64,000 nt of DNA from Xylanibacter oryzae DSM 17970. Its GTDB lineage: Bacteria > Bacteroidota > Bacteroidia > Bacteroidales > Bacteroidaceae. Of this stretch, positions 24,735-34,493 are shown one piece after another (position 1 is the stretch's first letter; the number at the start of each line of letters is the position of its first letter). The stretch spans positions 2,399,703-2,463,702 of the forward strand of contig NZ_KK073873.1 of NCBI RefSeq assembly GCF_000585355.1, in the 5' to 3' direction. The notes beneath the pieces are model-generated. The model saw only the letters and a list, made by a program, of their open reading frames with translations, was not told the origin of the DNA and made no database searches. The position numbers and the translations under genes are program-made.

Positions 24735-25727
24735 TCAATCATCTTCTTTGTAAATAACATTATTGGCACCTGAAGTAATATGAAGTGCATCAGGATGAGC
24801 CTTTATGAAGGAATCAATATGACGTATACGTTTCTCTTCCAGAATCTCATCAACGGCTATAAGTATGCCGGTTTCTTCGACATCTCCAAAACCATAGTTT
24901 ATAGCAGTGCCAAACATTCTCATAGTAGGGCTTAGCCCCATGTATGCATTGACTAATGGAGGAATATTATATCCTAGTTTACGAACTTCATGGTTTAATA
25001 TTTTATAGTCATCTTTGAAAGATTTTTCCTTAAAGAGTCTCTGCAGTTCCTTTTCATCGGTTTCAATTACCAACGGTTTCATCGGTATGATAAGATTGTC
25101 CTTATCATTAAAATGTTTTTTTAGAAAATAGAGAATCATATCTCTACCCCTACGTACATAAGAAGGATACATTGTCATCTTTCCGAAAAAGTATTTGACG
25201 TTAGGCATCACAACAGTGAGAGCCCCTAACCCATCCCAAAGGTTATCAAGAGCAAAAAGACTCTTAGAACCTCTTCGAGTACTTTGATACTCAAGAGAAA
25301 CAAAAGAACGACCGAGCTCTATAGTCTGCGGCATATAGTCTTTCATAAATTTCTCGGAAAAATGGAACATATGACTGGTTGCCAATATAGGCTGTCCCGT
25401 TTCATCTATATCAACATCTGTACCTAATATATATCTGTACCCACCTATTATCTCTTCAGCTTCAGGATTCCATACCACCAATTGTTTATAACAATTTTCC
25501 ATAGTATCAAATTCATCCAAATCCATAGATTTACCTGTACCGCCACCAGCTGTACGAAAAGCAATCTCACGAAGACGACCAATCTCTTTTAATACATTAG
25601 GAGCATTGTGAGCTGTTATCACATAAATTTCGTTATGGCTTTTGTTAGTCATACGAAGCTGGCGCTCCGGAGTTAATTCACTTTTTATAACTTCCCTATC
25701 AATAGGTTGGATTATGTCTTCTTCCAT
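24735..25727 (-). CDS. GlsB-like N-acyltransferase (OlsB-type GNAT)
   Basis: The 330-residue product matches the ornithine-lipid/hemolysin group of GNAT acyltransferases: LREIAFRTAGGGTGKSMDLD near the N terminus, VWNPEAEEIIGGYRYILG and TIELGRSFVSLEYQSTRRG. In Bacteroides thetaiotaomicron the paired genes glsB (BT3459) and glsA (BT3458) make glycine lipids: GlsB N-acylates glycine with a 3-hydroxy fatty acid. Here the O-acyltransferase partner lies 24 bp upstream on the same strand, which supports that function. It acts at the cytoplasmic face of the inner membrane. The assignment rests on family and pairing. Confidence 0.82.
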   Translation of the reverse strand: MEEDIIQPIDREVIKSELTPERQLRMTNKSHNEIYVITAHNAPNVLKEIGRLREIAFRTAGGGTGKSMDLDEFDTMENCYKQLVVWNPEAEEIIGGYRYILGTDVDIDETGQPILATSHMFHFSEKFMKDYMPQTIELGRSFVSLEYQSTRRGSKSLFALDNLWDGLGALTVVMPNVKYFFGKMTMYPSYVRRGRDMILYFLKKHFNDKDNLIIPMKPLVIETDEKELQRLFKEKSFKDDYKILNHEVRKLGYNIPPLVNAYMGLSPTMRMFGTAINYGFGDVEETGILIAVDEILEEKRIRHIDSFIKAHPDALHITSGANNVIYKEDD

Positions 25728-25751
25728 ATCAATTGTATTAAGTTCGATTAG

Positions 25752-26579
25752 TTAGAGTTCATATACTTTATTTTGGACAAATTTAGCCCATTCCACCGGT
25801 GTTTTACTGTCGTCGAATGTCTGCCAAGAAATAGGTTTTCCTATAGCAATTCTAAATTTCTTATGCGTATTTTTATACATTTCATCTACAAGAAATAACA
25901 TTGCGACATTAAACTTTATATGTAATGCCGAACATAGATTTGCCAAGTTATAGAAGAAATTTGAGTTATGTCCACTAAAATGTATAGGTACAACATCGCG
26001 ATGCGTCTCTACACTTTTACTAATAAAAGTCTTCTTCCATGTCAAATCATGAATTTTACCGTTAATTCGGCGAGAACATATCCCAGCCGGAAACATCAGA
26101 ATATTATTATCACTCATAAATCCGGCCTCAACCATTGCAGGGAAATTGCGTCCATGATTACCTGTTTTATTTATTGGAATACTTACAGGCTTCAAACCGG
26201 GAAGATTCATTAACAAGTCATTAATTAGATAACGAAAACGGCCATCGTAATGATGGCCTATAATTGCGCCCAATGCTACTCCATCAGCGCCTCCAAGGGG
26301 GTGATTACTTACAAAAGTATATAATTTGCCATCATTTTTATCCGGGAGATTCTCTTTACCCTCAATAGTTATATCCATATCAAGATAGCGCACACACTCT
26401 TCAAGCCACTCGGTACCTACCTCATTACGACTTTTCCATAAGAAGGCGTTAACTTCATCTTGATGCACGATATGTTTAAGCCAAGAGACAAAAAAACGTG
26501 GAACAAATTTTATTTTTGTACCAATCTTAGATTCCAGTATTTTACGGATGTCTATTGTCTTCTCTGTAATCTCAGTCAT
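25752..26579 (-). CDS. GlsA-like O-acyltransferase (OlsA/PlsC type)
   Basis: The product has 275 residues from ATG 26579. The lysophospholipid-acyltransferase motifs are FVSNHPLGGADGVALG (an NHPLGG variant of HX4D), NKTGNHGR and MFPAGICSRR (motif III-like). In the glycine-lipid pathway this enzyme esterifies the 3-hydroxyl of the N-acyl glycine. The frame is open to 26606, but a TATTTTTG -7 box (26611-26604) covers that start. It is first in the glsA-glsB pair and is transcribed away from the division cluster, which begins 235 bp further on. Confidence 0.82.
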   Translation of the reverse strand: MTEITEKTIDIRKILESKIGTKIKFVPRFFVSWLKHIVHQDEVNAFLWKSRNEVGTEWLEECVRYLDMDITIEGKENLPDKNDGKLYTFVSNHPLGGADGVALGAIIGHHYDGRFRYLINDLLMNLPGLKPVSIPINKTGNHGRNFPAMVEAGFMSDNNILMFPAGICSRRINGKIHDLTWKKTFISKSVETHRDVVPIHFSGHNSNFFYNLANLCSALHIKFNVAMLFLVDEMYKNTHKKFRIAIGKPISWQTFDDSKTPVEWAKFVQNKVYEL

Positions 26580-26841
26580 ATTTCTATTTACACTAACAAT
26601 TTGCAAAAATAGCAGAAATCTTTTAAATTAAATACTATTTTGTCGAAAAAATGTTCAAAAAACTATATTTTGATACTATCTCAACATAATTGTAGCATAT
26701 TTGTCAAATATACATATTTAATAAAAATGACATGGTTTGTAATACGAACTAAAGAAAAATTGAAAAATTGACGATTTTGTGAATGTATATAAGGATTTTT
26801 ATGTACCTTTGAACCCAAAATCACTTTTATAAGATGTACGT

Positions 26842-27762
26842 ATGCAGCCTTTAGAAGAAGTACAAACATATCATGTACCAGTTTTGCTTAATGATAGCGT
26901 AAGCGGATTGATAGTAAAGCCGAATGGCGTTTATGTAGACGTCACATTCGGCGGAGGTGGCCATAGTAGGTGCATCCTTAATAAACTAGATGCGAAAGGG
27001 CATTTATATGGTTTCGACCAGGATGCTGATGCTGAAAGGAATATTGTAAACGATGAGCGTTTTACGTTTGTAAGAAGCAACTTCAGATATTTAAAAAATT
27101 GGATGCGTTACTATGGTATAGAACATATTGACGGACTTATCGCGGATCTAGGTGTTTCAAGCCATCACTTTGATGATGAGACACGCGGATTCTCTTTCAG
27201 GTTCGAGTCTCAATTAGACATGCGCATGAACAAACGTGCAGGAAAGACTGCTGCAGATATACTAAACACATACGAAGAAGAGCAATTAGCTGATGTATTC
27301 TATCTTTATGGGGAATTTAGAAATTCAAGAAAGATAGCAGCTACAATTGTCAAAGCACGTCAGGAGAAGTCAATACTGACAACACAAGACTTTCTTGATG
27401 TAACAGAAAAGCTATTTACTCGTGAAAGAGAAAAGAAAGAGATGGCCAGACTATTTCAGGCTTTACGCATCGAAGTTAACCACGAAATGAGTGCACTCAA
27501 AGAGATGTTGTATTCTTCAAAAGATCTTTTATGTCCCGGAGGCAGACTGGTAGTAATAACTTATCATAGTCTGGAAGACAGAATTGTAAAGAACATGATG
27601 AAATCCGGAAATGTAGAAGGTAAGATATCAAAAGACTTCTTCGGTAGAATAGAGACACCTTTTAACATGATAAACAACAAAGTTATTGTTCCTACTGAAG
27701 ATGAACAGAAACAAAATTCTCGCAGCCGTAGTGCAAAACTTAGAATTGCAGAAAAGAAATGA
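26842..27762 (+). CDS. rsmH: 16S rRNA (cytosine-1402 N4) methyltransferase
   Basis: The 306-residue SAM-dependent enzyme (MraW) methylates C1402 of 16S rRNA. Typical motifs are YHVPVLLNDSVSGL, YVDVTFGGGGHSRCIL (SAM loop), IADLGVSSHHFDDETRGFSF, LFQALRIEVNHE and ITYHSLEDRIVKN. It is the first gene of the division and cell-wall cluster; mraZ, its usual upstream neighbour, is not there. A TACCTTTG box lies at 26804-26811. The 4-bp overlap with ftsL couples the two. Confidence 0.97.
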   Translation: MQPLEEVQTYHVPVLLNDSVSGLIVKPNGVYVDVTFGGGGHSRCILNKLDAKGHLYGFDQDADAERNIVNDERFTFVRSNFRYLKNWMRYYGIEHIDGLIADLGVSSHHFDDETRGFSFRFESQLDMRMNKRAGKTAADILNTYEEEQLADVFYLYGEFRNSRKIAATIVKARQEKSILTTQDFLDVTEKLFTREREKKEMARLFQALRIEVNHEMSALKEMLYSSKDLLCPGGRLVVITYHSLEDRIVKNMMKSGNVEGKISKDFFGRIETPFNMINNKVIVPTEDEQKQNSRSRSAKLRIAEKK

Positions 27763-28205
27763 TAGAAAGTAAAGAAGAAACGGAACAGGTATCCCCTAAA
27801 GAAAAAGAAGCTGAGGAATCTGAAGACTATGTAAAAGCAGCGATAAAGGAACAGGCTCGGGAAGAAGATCCTGTATCCTCTACAAATTTTTCTCTCCGCA
27901 AAATCATTGGCGGTGATTTCCTTACTGCGAAAATGATTCGTAGCCAAATATGGTTAATCGTTTTAATAGTAGGATTCACTATATTTTATATATCTAGCAG
28001 ATATAGTTGCCAGCAAGACTTAATAGAAATAGACAAGCTTGAAGGTGAATTGAAAGATGCTAAATACAAAGCTCTCTCGAGCTCTAGTAAGTTAACCGAA
28101 AGATGCAGAGAAAGTCATGTGCTGGAAATTTTGCAAAACAATAAAGACAGCATACTGCACATTGCAAATCAACCACCATACAAAATAGAAGTGCCTGATG
28201 AGTAA
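27759..28205 (+). CDS. ftsL: FtsL-like divisome protein
   Basis: The 148-residue product has an acidic N-terminal cytoplasmic tail of about 60 residues (ESKEETEQVSPKEKEAEESE). One membrane helix (IWLIVLIVGFTIFYIS, ~66-82) and a short periplasmic leucine-zipper-like helix follow. The sequence is little conserved, as in all FtsL, so the call depends on size, topology and position between rsmH and ftsI. It is expected to join FtsQ and FtsB-like partners and activate FtsWI. It overlaps rsmH by 4 bp and ftsI by 8 bp. Confidence 0.82.
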   Translation: MIESKEETEQVSPKEKEAEESEDYVKAAIKEQAREEDPVSSTNFSLRKIIGGDFLTAKMIRSQIWLIVLIVGFTIFYISSRYSCQQDLIEIDKLEGELKDAKYKALSSSSKLTERCRESHVLEILQNNKDSILHIANQPPYKIEVPDE

Positions 28206-30348
28206 GTTTGAAAATAAAAAGATAATGCCACGCTATTCTGTCATTGCTATTGTAATGACACTAATATCCATTTTTATTGTAGGTAAGGCTTTTTATATTA
28301 TGACAGCAAAGCATGACTACTGGATGAAAGTTGCTTCTAGGCAGAAGAAAGATAGCGTAAGCGTGAAACCTGTTAGAGGTAACATTCTTAGTTGCGACGG
28401 ACAACTAATGGCTTCTTCTATACCTGAATTCAAAATATATATGGACTTCAAGGCCGGAGGACACAAAAAGGATTCAATGTGGCTTGCCAATGTAGATAAA
28501 ATATGTGAAGGCCTACATAGAATTTTCCCTTCAAAATCAATAGCCGCTTTCAAGAGAGACTTAGAAGAAGGACGTAAGGATATGAATCAGAACTGGCCTA
28601 TTTGGGATAAACGTATTGATTATAACACATATACAGAGGTTAAAAAGCTTCCAATATTCTGTATGTCCGGGTATTCTGGAGGATTCCATAAAGAAGTTTT
28701 TGATTCAAGACGTAGACCATTCGGATCTCTTGCTCAAAGGACCGTTGGAGATTTATATGGAGCTAAAGACATGGCGCGTTGCGGTCTGGAATTATCTTAC
28801 GACTCTATTCTTAGGGGTACGAATGGTATAACACACCGCCGAAAGGTAATGAATAAATTCCTAAGTATTACAGATACGCCACCGATTGATGGTGCTGATA
28901 TTATAACGACAATAGATGTAAACATTCAAGATCTTGCAGAACGTTCTTTAATTAATGAATTAAAAGATATAAATGGGAATGTCGGGGTCGCTATTGTTAT
29001 GGAAGTAGGAACCGGAGACGTAAAGGCTATCGTTAATATGTCAAAATGTGACGATGGAGAATACCGAGAAATTAAAAACAATGCTGTTTCCGACCTAATG
29101 GAACCTGGATCAGTATTTAAGACAGCATCAATGATGGTGGCTCTAGATGATGGTGTTGTAGACACAACATATACAGTAGACACAGGGTGTGGTGTATGGA
29201 ATATGCATGGAAGGGATATGAAAGACCACAACTGGCGAAAAGGTGGATATCAAGTACTAACTCTGCCACAGACACTTATGTACAGTTCTAATATAGGTGT
29301 CAGTAGAATTATTGATGACCATTATGGCAATGACCCTGAGAGATTTGTAAGAGGTTTATACCGTACAGGAATTGCAACAGACCTACATATTCCGCTTGTT
29401 GGAGCTACTCCTCCAAAAATACGTATGCCAAAGAAAAACAGGCGTGGCGAATATGTCAACTGGAGTAAGACAGCCTTGCCTTGGATGAGTATCGGTTATG
29501 AGAGTCAGGTTCCGCCAATATCTACTTTGACATTCTATAACGCCATTGCTAATGGAGGAAGAATGATGCGGCCCAGATTCGTAAAGAAGATATTAAAGGG
29601 TGATCAAGTTATTGCGGAATTTCAACCAGAGATGATTAAAGCACACATCTGCAAAGAGAAGACGCTACATGAACTACAAACTATATTAGAGCATGTGGTA
29701 AGTCAAGGACTTGGTAAAAAAGCAGGCTCAAAGTCTTTTTTAGTTGCCGGTAAAACAGGTACAGCACAAATTTCAAAAGGTATCGGAGGATATAAGGAAG
29801 GTGGAACTAACTATCTTCTGAGTTTTGCAGGTTATTTCCCTGCTGATGAACCAAGATATAGTTGCATAGTCTGCATACAAAAGACAGGCACACCGGCATC
29901 CGGTGGTGGTATGAGTGGTCTTGTGTTTCATCACATTGCAGAAGGTATTATGGCAAGAAGCCTGAAGCTTGATGTTTCTGATGCCCGTGACTCTACTTCA
30001 ATATTAATTCCAAATGTAAAGAATGGAAATATCCTTGCTGCAGACTATGTCCTTAACCATCTAGGTATAAATACTAACACAGGTTGGGGTGGCTCGTACG
30101 CAAACGGAAACCCGATATGGGGAACAGCAAGTAGTAATAGCAAAACAGTAAATTTATCAAGACAGGCCATGTACAGGCACAACATAACACCTAACGTAAT
30201 GGGAATGGGCGCAAGTGATGCTGTATATATGCTTGAAAGCAGAGGTATAAAAGTAAAAATACAAGGACGCGGAAAGGTTGTGTCGCAAAGTTACCCTGCA
30301 GGTAAATTAATAACAAAAGGTGCTGTTTGCACAATAAAGATGGAATAA
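28198..30348 (+). CDS. ftsI: division-specific penicillin-binding protein (transpeptidase)
   Basis: The 716-residue class B PBP cross-links septal peptidoglycan. It has one N-terminal membrane helix (~12-33) and a dimerisation domain with RGNILSCDGQLMA. The transpeptidase has nucleophile Ser305 in GSVFK, the SSN motif at 363-365 and KTGT at 519-522. A C-terminal PASTA domain (~655-715, MGMGASDAVYMLESRGIKVK) follows. It is longer than E. coli FtsI (588) because of the PASTA tail, as usual in Bacteroidetes. It acts with FtsW in the periplasm. Confidence 0.96.
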   Translation: MSKFENKKIMPRYSVIAIVMTLISIFIVGKAFYIMTAKHDYWMKVASRQKKDSVSVKPVRGNILSCDGQLMASSIPEFKIYMDFKAGGHKKDSMWLANVDKICEGLHRIFPSKSIAAFKRDLEEGRKDMNQNWPIWDKRIDYNTYTEVKKLPIFCMSGYSGGFHKEVFDSRRRPFGSLAQRTVGDLYGAKDMARCGLELSYDSILRGTNGITHRRKVMNKFLSITDTPPIDGADIITTIDVNIQDLAERSLINELKDINGNVGVAIVMEVGTGDVKAIVNMSKCDDGEYREIKNNAVSDLMEPGSVFKTASMMVALDDGVVDTTYTVDTGCGVWNMHGRDMKDHNWRKGGYQVLTLPQTLMYSSNIGVSRIIDDHYGNDPERFVRGLYRTGIATDLHIPLVGATPPKIRMPKKNRRGEYVNWSKTALPWMSIGYESQVPPISTLTFYNAIANGGRMMRPRFVKKILKGDQVIAEFQPEMIKAHICKEKTLHELQTILEHVVSQGLGKKAGSKSFLVAGKTGTAQISKGIGGYKEGGTNYLLSFAGYFPADEPRYSCIVCIQKTGTPASGGGMSGLVFHHIAEGIMARSLKLDVSDARDSTSILIPNVKNGNILAADYVLNHLGINTNTGWGGSYANGNPIWGTASSNSKTVNLSRQAMYRHNITPNVMGMGASDAVYMLESRGIKVKIQGRGKVVSQSYPAGKLITKGAVCTIKME

Positions 30349-30368
30349 AAATTTAAACAAGAATAGAT

Positions 30369-31820
30369 ATGAAATTAAAAGATTTACTCAAAAACATTAA
30401 ACCGATTGATATCGATGGCGATACAGAGGTGGAAATCACTGGAGTAAACATTGACTCAAGGCGCATTGAGTCAGGGCATCTCTTTGTTGCTATAAAGGGT
30501 ACGCAAGTTGACGGTCATAAATTCATAAGTAAAGCTATAACACTTGGTGCAAAGGCAATCTTATGTGAAGATATGCCTAATGAGAAGACCGACAATGTAA
30601 CATATATAAAGGTAGAATCTACAGAAGATTCAGTTGGCAGAGTTGCGACTTTATTTTACGGAGATCCATCTTCTAAATTAAAACTAGTTGGCGTAACAGG
30701 CACAAATGGGAAGACGACCATTGCCACCTTATTATATAATATGTTCAGAAAATTTGGATATAAGTGTGGATTATTATCTACCGTATGCAATTATATAGAT
30801 GGAGAAGCTATACCAGCAGACCATACTACGCCAGACCCTATTGAACTAAACCAACTTCTCAGTAAGATGGTAGAAAAAGGTTGTGAATATGCCTTCATGG
30901 AATGTAGCAGTCACGCCATTGCCCAGAAACGAATTGGCGGATTAAAATTTGTTGGCGGAATATTTACGAACCTCACCAGGGACCATCTTGATTATCACAA
31001 GACATTTGAAAACTACCGTGACGCGAAAAAAGCATTTTTCGACGGACTGCCTAAAAATGCATTTGCGATTACTAATGCTGACGATAAGAATGGTATGGTA
31101 ATGGTACAGAATACAAAAGCAACAATAAAGACATACTCTACACGTACAATAGCAGATTTTAAAGCAAAACTGCTTGAGTGCCATTTTGAAGGAATGTATT
31201 TAGATATCAACGGAAAGGAAGTAGGCGTACAGTTTATTGGCAAATTCAATGTAAGTAATCTTTTGGCCGTATATGGAACAGCTGTAATGCTAGGCAAAAA
31301 TCCAGAAGACATACTATTAGTACTAAGTACACTTAAGAGTGTTAGCGGCCGTCTGGAACCAATAAGTTCTCCAAATGGATTTACAGCAATTGTAGATTAC
31401 GCTCATACTCCTGATGCTTTGGAGAATGTATTAAATGCAATACATGAAGTACTAAATGGTAACGGAAATGTGATTACAGTTTGTGGAGCTGGTGGTAACA
31501 GAGATAAAGGCAAACGTCCACTAATGGCACAAGAGGCAGTAAAACAAAGCGATAAAGTTATTATAACAAGTGATAATCCAAGACTTGAAGAGCCACAAGA
31601 TATAATAAATGATATGCTTGCCGGTCTTAACTCACTGCAAATGAAAAAAGTAATAAGTATAGTAGATAGAAAAGAAGCTATACGCACTGCATGCATGCTG
31701 GCCAAAAAAGGTGATGTTATCCTTGTTGCAGGTAAAGGGCATGAAGACTATCAGGACATCAAAGGTGTAAAGCATCATTTTGATGATAAAGAGATTTTAC
31801 ACGAAATATTCAAAAACTGA
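30369..31820 (+). CDS. murE: UDP-MurNAc-L-Ala-D-Glu:meso-diaminopimelate ligase
   Basis: The 483-residue cytoplasmic Mur ligase adds the third peptide residue. The ATP loop is [10 protein letters not shown] (~109-118), with HTTPDP and the Lys-carbamate region [11 protein letters not shown]. The amino-acid specificity motif is DNPR at 402-405, the form that selects meso-diaminopimelate rather than lysine. It lies 20 bp after ftsI and 17 bp before mraY. Confidence 0.97.
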   Translation: MKLKDLLKNIKPIDIDGDTEVEITGVNIDSRRIESGHLFVAIKGTQVDGHKFISKAITLGAKAILCEDMPNEKTDNVTYIKVESTEDSVGRVATLFYGDPSSKLKLVGVTGTNGKTTIATLLYNMFRKFGYKCGLLSTVCNYIDGEAIPADHTTPDPIELNQLLSKMVEKGCEYAFMECSSHAIAQKRIGGLKFVGGIFTNLTRDHLDYHKTFENYRDAKKAFFDGLPKNAFAITNADDKNGMVMVQNTKATIKTYSTRTIADFKAKLLECHFEGMYLDINGKEVGVQFIGKFNVSNLLAVYGTAVMLGKNPEDILLVLSTLKSVSGRLEPISSPNGFTAIVDYAHTPDALENVLNAIHEVLNGNGNVITVCGAGGNRDKGKRPLMAQEAVKQSDKVIITSDNPRLEEPQDIINDMLAGLNSLQMKKVISIVDRKEAIRTACMLAKKGDVILVAGKGHEDYQDIKGVKHHFDDKEILHEIFKN

Positions 31821-31837
31821 AAATAAGAAATTAAAAA

Positions 31838-33106
31838 ATGCTATATTATCTATTCAGATTTCTAGACCAATTCGGTATACCTGGATCTCACATGTGGGCA
31901 TATATATCATTCAGGGCATTATTAGCTTTGATTCTATCACTTATTATATCAGCTTGGTTCGGTGAAAAATTTATCAAGTTCTTAAAAAGTAAGCAAATAA
32001 CAGAGACGCAGCGTGATGCAAGCATTGACCCTTTCGGAGTAAAAAAAATAGGTGTACCATCTATGGGAGGTATTATCATCATTGTAGCTATATTGGTTCC
32101 TGTAATCTTACTAGGAAGAATGCGAAATATATATCTAATATTAATGATAATAACCACTTTATGGCTAGGGTTACTCGGTGGTTTGGATGATTATATAAAG
32201 ATATTCAGAAAAAATAAAGAAGGACTTCAGGGAAAGTTTAAAATTGTAGGACAAATAGGACTTGGACTTATTGTTGGCATGGTTTTATATTTAAGTCCCG
32301 ATGCTGTTGTACGTGAGAATCTTACAATACAAAAGCAAGGACAAGAAATGGTTGTCAAGCATAGAAGTAAACCAGTAAAATCATTAAAAACGACAATACC
32401 TTTTGTTAAAGGGCACAATCTAGACTATTCAAAGTTAATGGGATTTTGTGGAAAATACAAAACCGCAGCAGGTTGGATTTTATTTGTTATAATGACAATT
32501 ATTGTCGTTACAGCTGTATCCAATGGAGCTAATCTTAATGACGGAATGGACGGGATGTGTGCTGGAAATTCAGCAATAATAGGAGTTGCACTTGGAATAT
32601 TCGCATATGTAAGTAGCCATATTGAATATGCGGCCTATCTTAACATTATGTATATACCTGGATCACAGGAACTTGTTGTGTTTATATGCGCATTCGTTGG
32701 TGCACTTATTGGATTTCTATGGTACAATGCCTACCCAGCACAGATTTTCATGGGAGATACAGGTTCACTCACAATTGGCGGAATTATCGCTGTATGCGCA
32801 ATTATCATTCACAAAGAATTAATGCTACCGATTTTATGTGGTATATTCTTTATAGAAAGTCTCAGTGTGATAATGCAGGTGTACTACTATAAATTAGGAA
32901 AAAAGCATGGGGTGAAACAACGTATATTCAAACGTACGCCAATACATGATAATTTCCGTACACAGCAATCACAATTGGATCCTGAATGCAAATATCTGGT
33001 TAAAAAGCCTAAAGGCGCAATACATGAGTCAAAAATCACAATACGCTTCTGGATTATGACTATAATACTAGCAGCGCTGACCATAATAACGCTAAAAATG
33101 CGGTAA
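31838..33106 (+). CDS. mraY: phospho-MurNAc-pentapeptide transferase
   Basis: The 422-residue membrane enzyme moves phospho-MurNAc-pentapeptide from UDP to undecaprenyl phosphate, making lipid I. About ten membrane helices are seen, along with PSMGGIIII, LGGLDDYIKIFRKN (DD metal motif), GANLNDGMDGMCAG (catalytic Asp) and FMGDTGSLTIGG. The loop from ~150 to 190 is longer than in E. coli MraY (360 residues), as in other Bacteroidetes. The C terminus keeps RTPIHDNF, a less common form of the usual HHH motif. Confidence 0.97.
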   Translation: MLYYLFRFLDQFGIPGSHMWAYISFRALLALILSLIISAWFGEKFIKFLKSKQITETQRDASIDPFGVKKIGVPSMGGIIIIVAILVPVILLGRMRNIYLILMIITTLWLGLLGGLDDYIKIFRKNKEGLQGKFKIVGQIGLGLIVGMVLYLSPDAVVRENLTIQKQGQEMVVKHRSKPVKSLKTTIPFVKGHNLDYSKLMGFCGKYKTAAGWILFVIMTIIVVTAVSNGANLNDGMDGMCAGNSAIIGVALGIFAYVSSHIEYAAYLNIMYIPGSQELVVFICAFVGALIGFLWYNAYPAQIFMGDTGSLTIGGIIAVCAIIIHKELMLPILCGIFFIESLSVIMQVYYYKLGKKHGVKQRIFKRTPIHDNFRTQQSQLDPECKYLVKKPKGAIHESKITIRFWIMTIILAALTIITLKMR

Positions 33107-33136
33107 TAGAATAAACAATAGTAAACAGATTTATAT

Positions 33137-34468
33137 ATGAAAAGAATTGTTATACTAGGAGCTGGTGAAAGCGGCGCAGGAGCTGCTGTACTAGCAAAAA
33201 AAGAAGGTCTTGATGTATTTGTTTCTGACATGTCTAAAATCAGCGACAAATATAAGAAACTAATGAATGATCATGACATTGAGTGGGAGGAAGAGCATCA
33301 CACAAAAGATAAAATACTAAATGCCGACGAAATAATAAAGAGTCCGGGCATACCATTCAGTGCTCCTATGATACAGAAGGTCATCGAGAAAGGTATACAT
33401 ATAATAAGTGAAATAGAATTTGCAGGCAGATATACAGATTCTAAAATGATTTGTATTACAGGCAGCAACGGTAAAACGACTACTACATCTCTTATTTATC
33501 ATATATTTAAATCAGCTGGATATGATGTTGGTCTTGCAGGCAACATTGGCATAAGTCTTGCACTACAAGTAGCCGAATCACCTCACAAATACTATATCAT
33601 TGAGCTTAGTTCATTCCAGTTGGACAACATGTACAATTTCCGCGCAAATATAGCTATTTTGCTCAATATAACTCCAGACCATCTGGACAGATATAATAAC
33701 TGCATGCAAAATTATGTGGATGCAAAAATGAAAATTATTCAGAACCAGACGGAGGATGATTCTTTTATATATTGGAACGATGATCCTATAATCAAGAAAG
33801 AATTAAGCAGATATGACATTAAAGCTGTTAAATGTCCATTTGCTGAACTAAAAGAAAAAGGAGCTATCGGATACATAGAAGAAGGAAAATATAAGATAGA
33901 AAAGCCTACCCCATTCAATATGGAACAAGAAGAGTTAAGTTTGACTGGCAAACATAATATATACAACTCGCTTGCAGCTGGGATAGCATCTAACATATCA
34001 GGAATTAAGAAGGACATCATCAGAAAAAGTCTTAGTGATTTTCCCGGAGTAGAGCACCGCTTGGAAAAAGTAACTAAAGTACGTGGGGTACAATATATCA
34101 ACGATTCAAAAGCAACGAATGTTGACGCATGCTGGTATGCACTAGAGAGTATGAAAACGCCTGTTATACTTATTCTTGGAGGTAAAGATAAAGGTAATGA
34201 TTATAATGCTATCAAAGAACTTGTAAAAGAAAAATGTGTTGGACTCGTCTATCTTGGTGCAGACAACACAAAACTTCACAAATTCTTTGACCAAATGGAA
34301 ATACCTATAAAAGATACTCACAGCATGAAAGATTGTGTGACTGCATGCTATGAAATGGCTAAATCGGGCGATACAGTCTTACTTAGTCCATGTTGTGCCA
34401 GCTTCGATCTATTCCATAATATGGAAGACCGTGGCGAACAATTCAAAACATTAGTTAAGAATCTATAG
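33137..34468 (+). CDS. murD: UDP-MurNAc-L-alanine:D-glutamate ligase
   Basis: The 443-residue Mur ligase attaches D-glutamate in the cytoplasm. It starts with the Rossmann-like RIVILGAGESGAGAAVLA. The ATP loop is CITGSNGKTTTTSL, followed by GNIGISL, ELSSFQLD, NITPDHLDRY, the carbamyl-lysine region VDAKMKI, and NDSKATNVDACWYAL. It lies 30 bp after mraY. Confidence 0.97.
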   Translation: MKRIVILGAGESGAGAAVLAKKEGLDVFVSDMSKISDKYKKLMNDHDIEWEEEHHTKDKILNADEIIKSPGIPFSAPMIQKVIEKGIHIISEIEFAGRYTDSKMICITGSNGKTTTTSLIYHIFKSAGYDVGLAGNIGISLALQVAESPHKYYIIELSSFQLDNMYNFRANIAILLNITPDHLDRYNNCMQNYVDAKMKIIQNQTEDDSFIYWNDDPIIKKELSRYDIKAVKCPFAELKEKGAIGYIEEGKYKIEKPTPFNMEQEELSLTGKHNIYNSLAAGIASNISGIKKDIIRKSLSDFPGVEHRLEKVTKVRGVQYINDSKATNVDACWYALESMKTPVILILGGKDKGNDYNAIKELVKEKCVGLVYLGADNTKLHKFFDQMEIPIKDTHSMKDCVTACYEMAKSGDTVLLSPCCASFDLFHNMEDRGEQFKTLVKNL

Positions 34469-34493
34469 TAAACAACTTATAAAATTTACAAAG

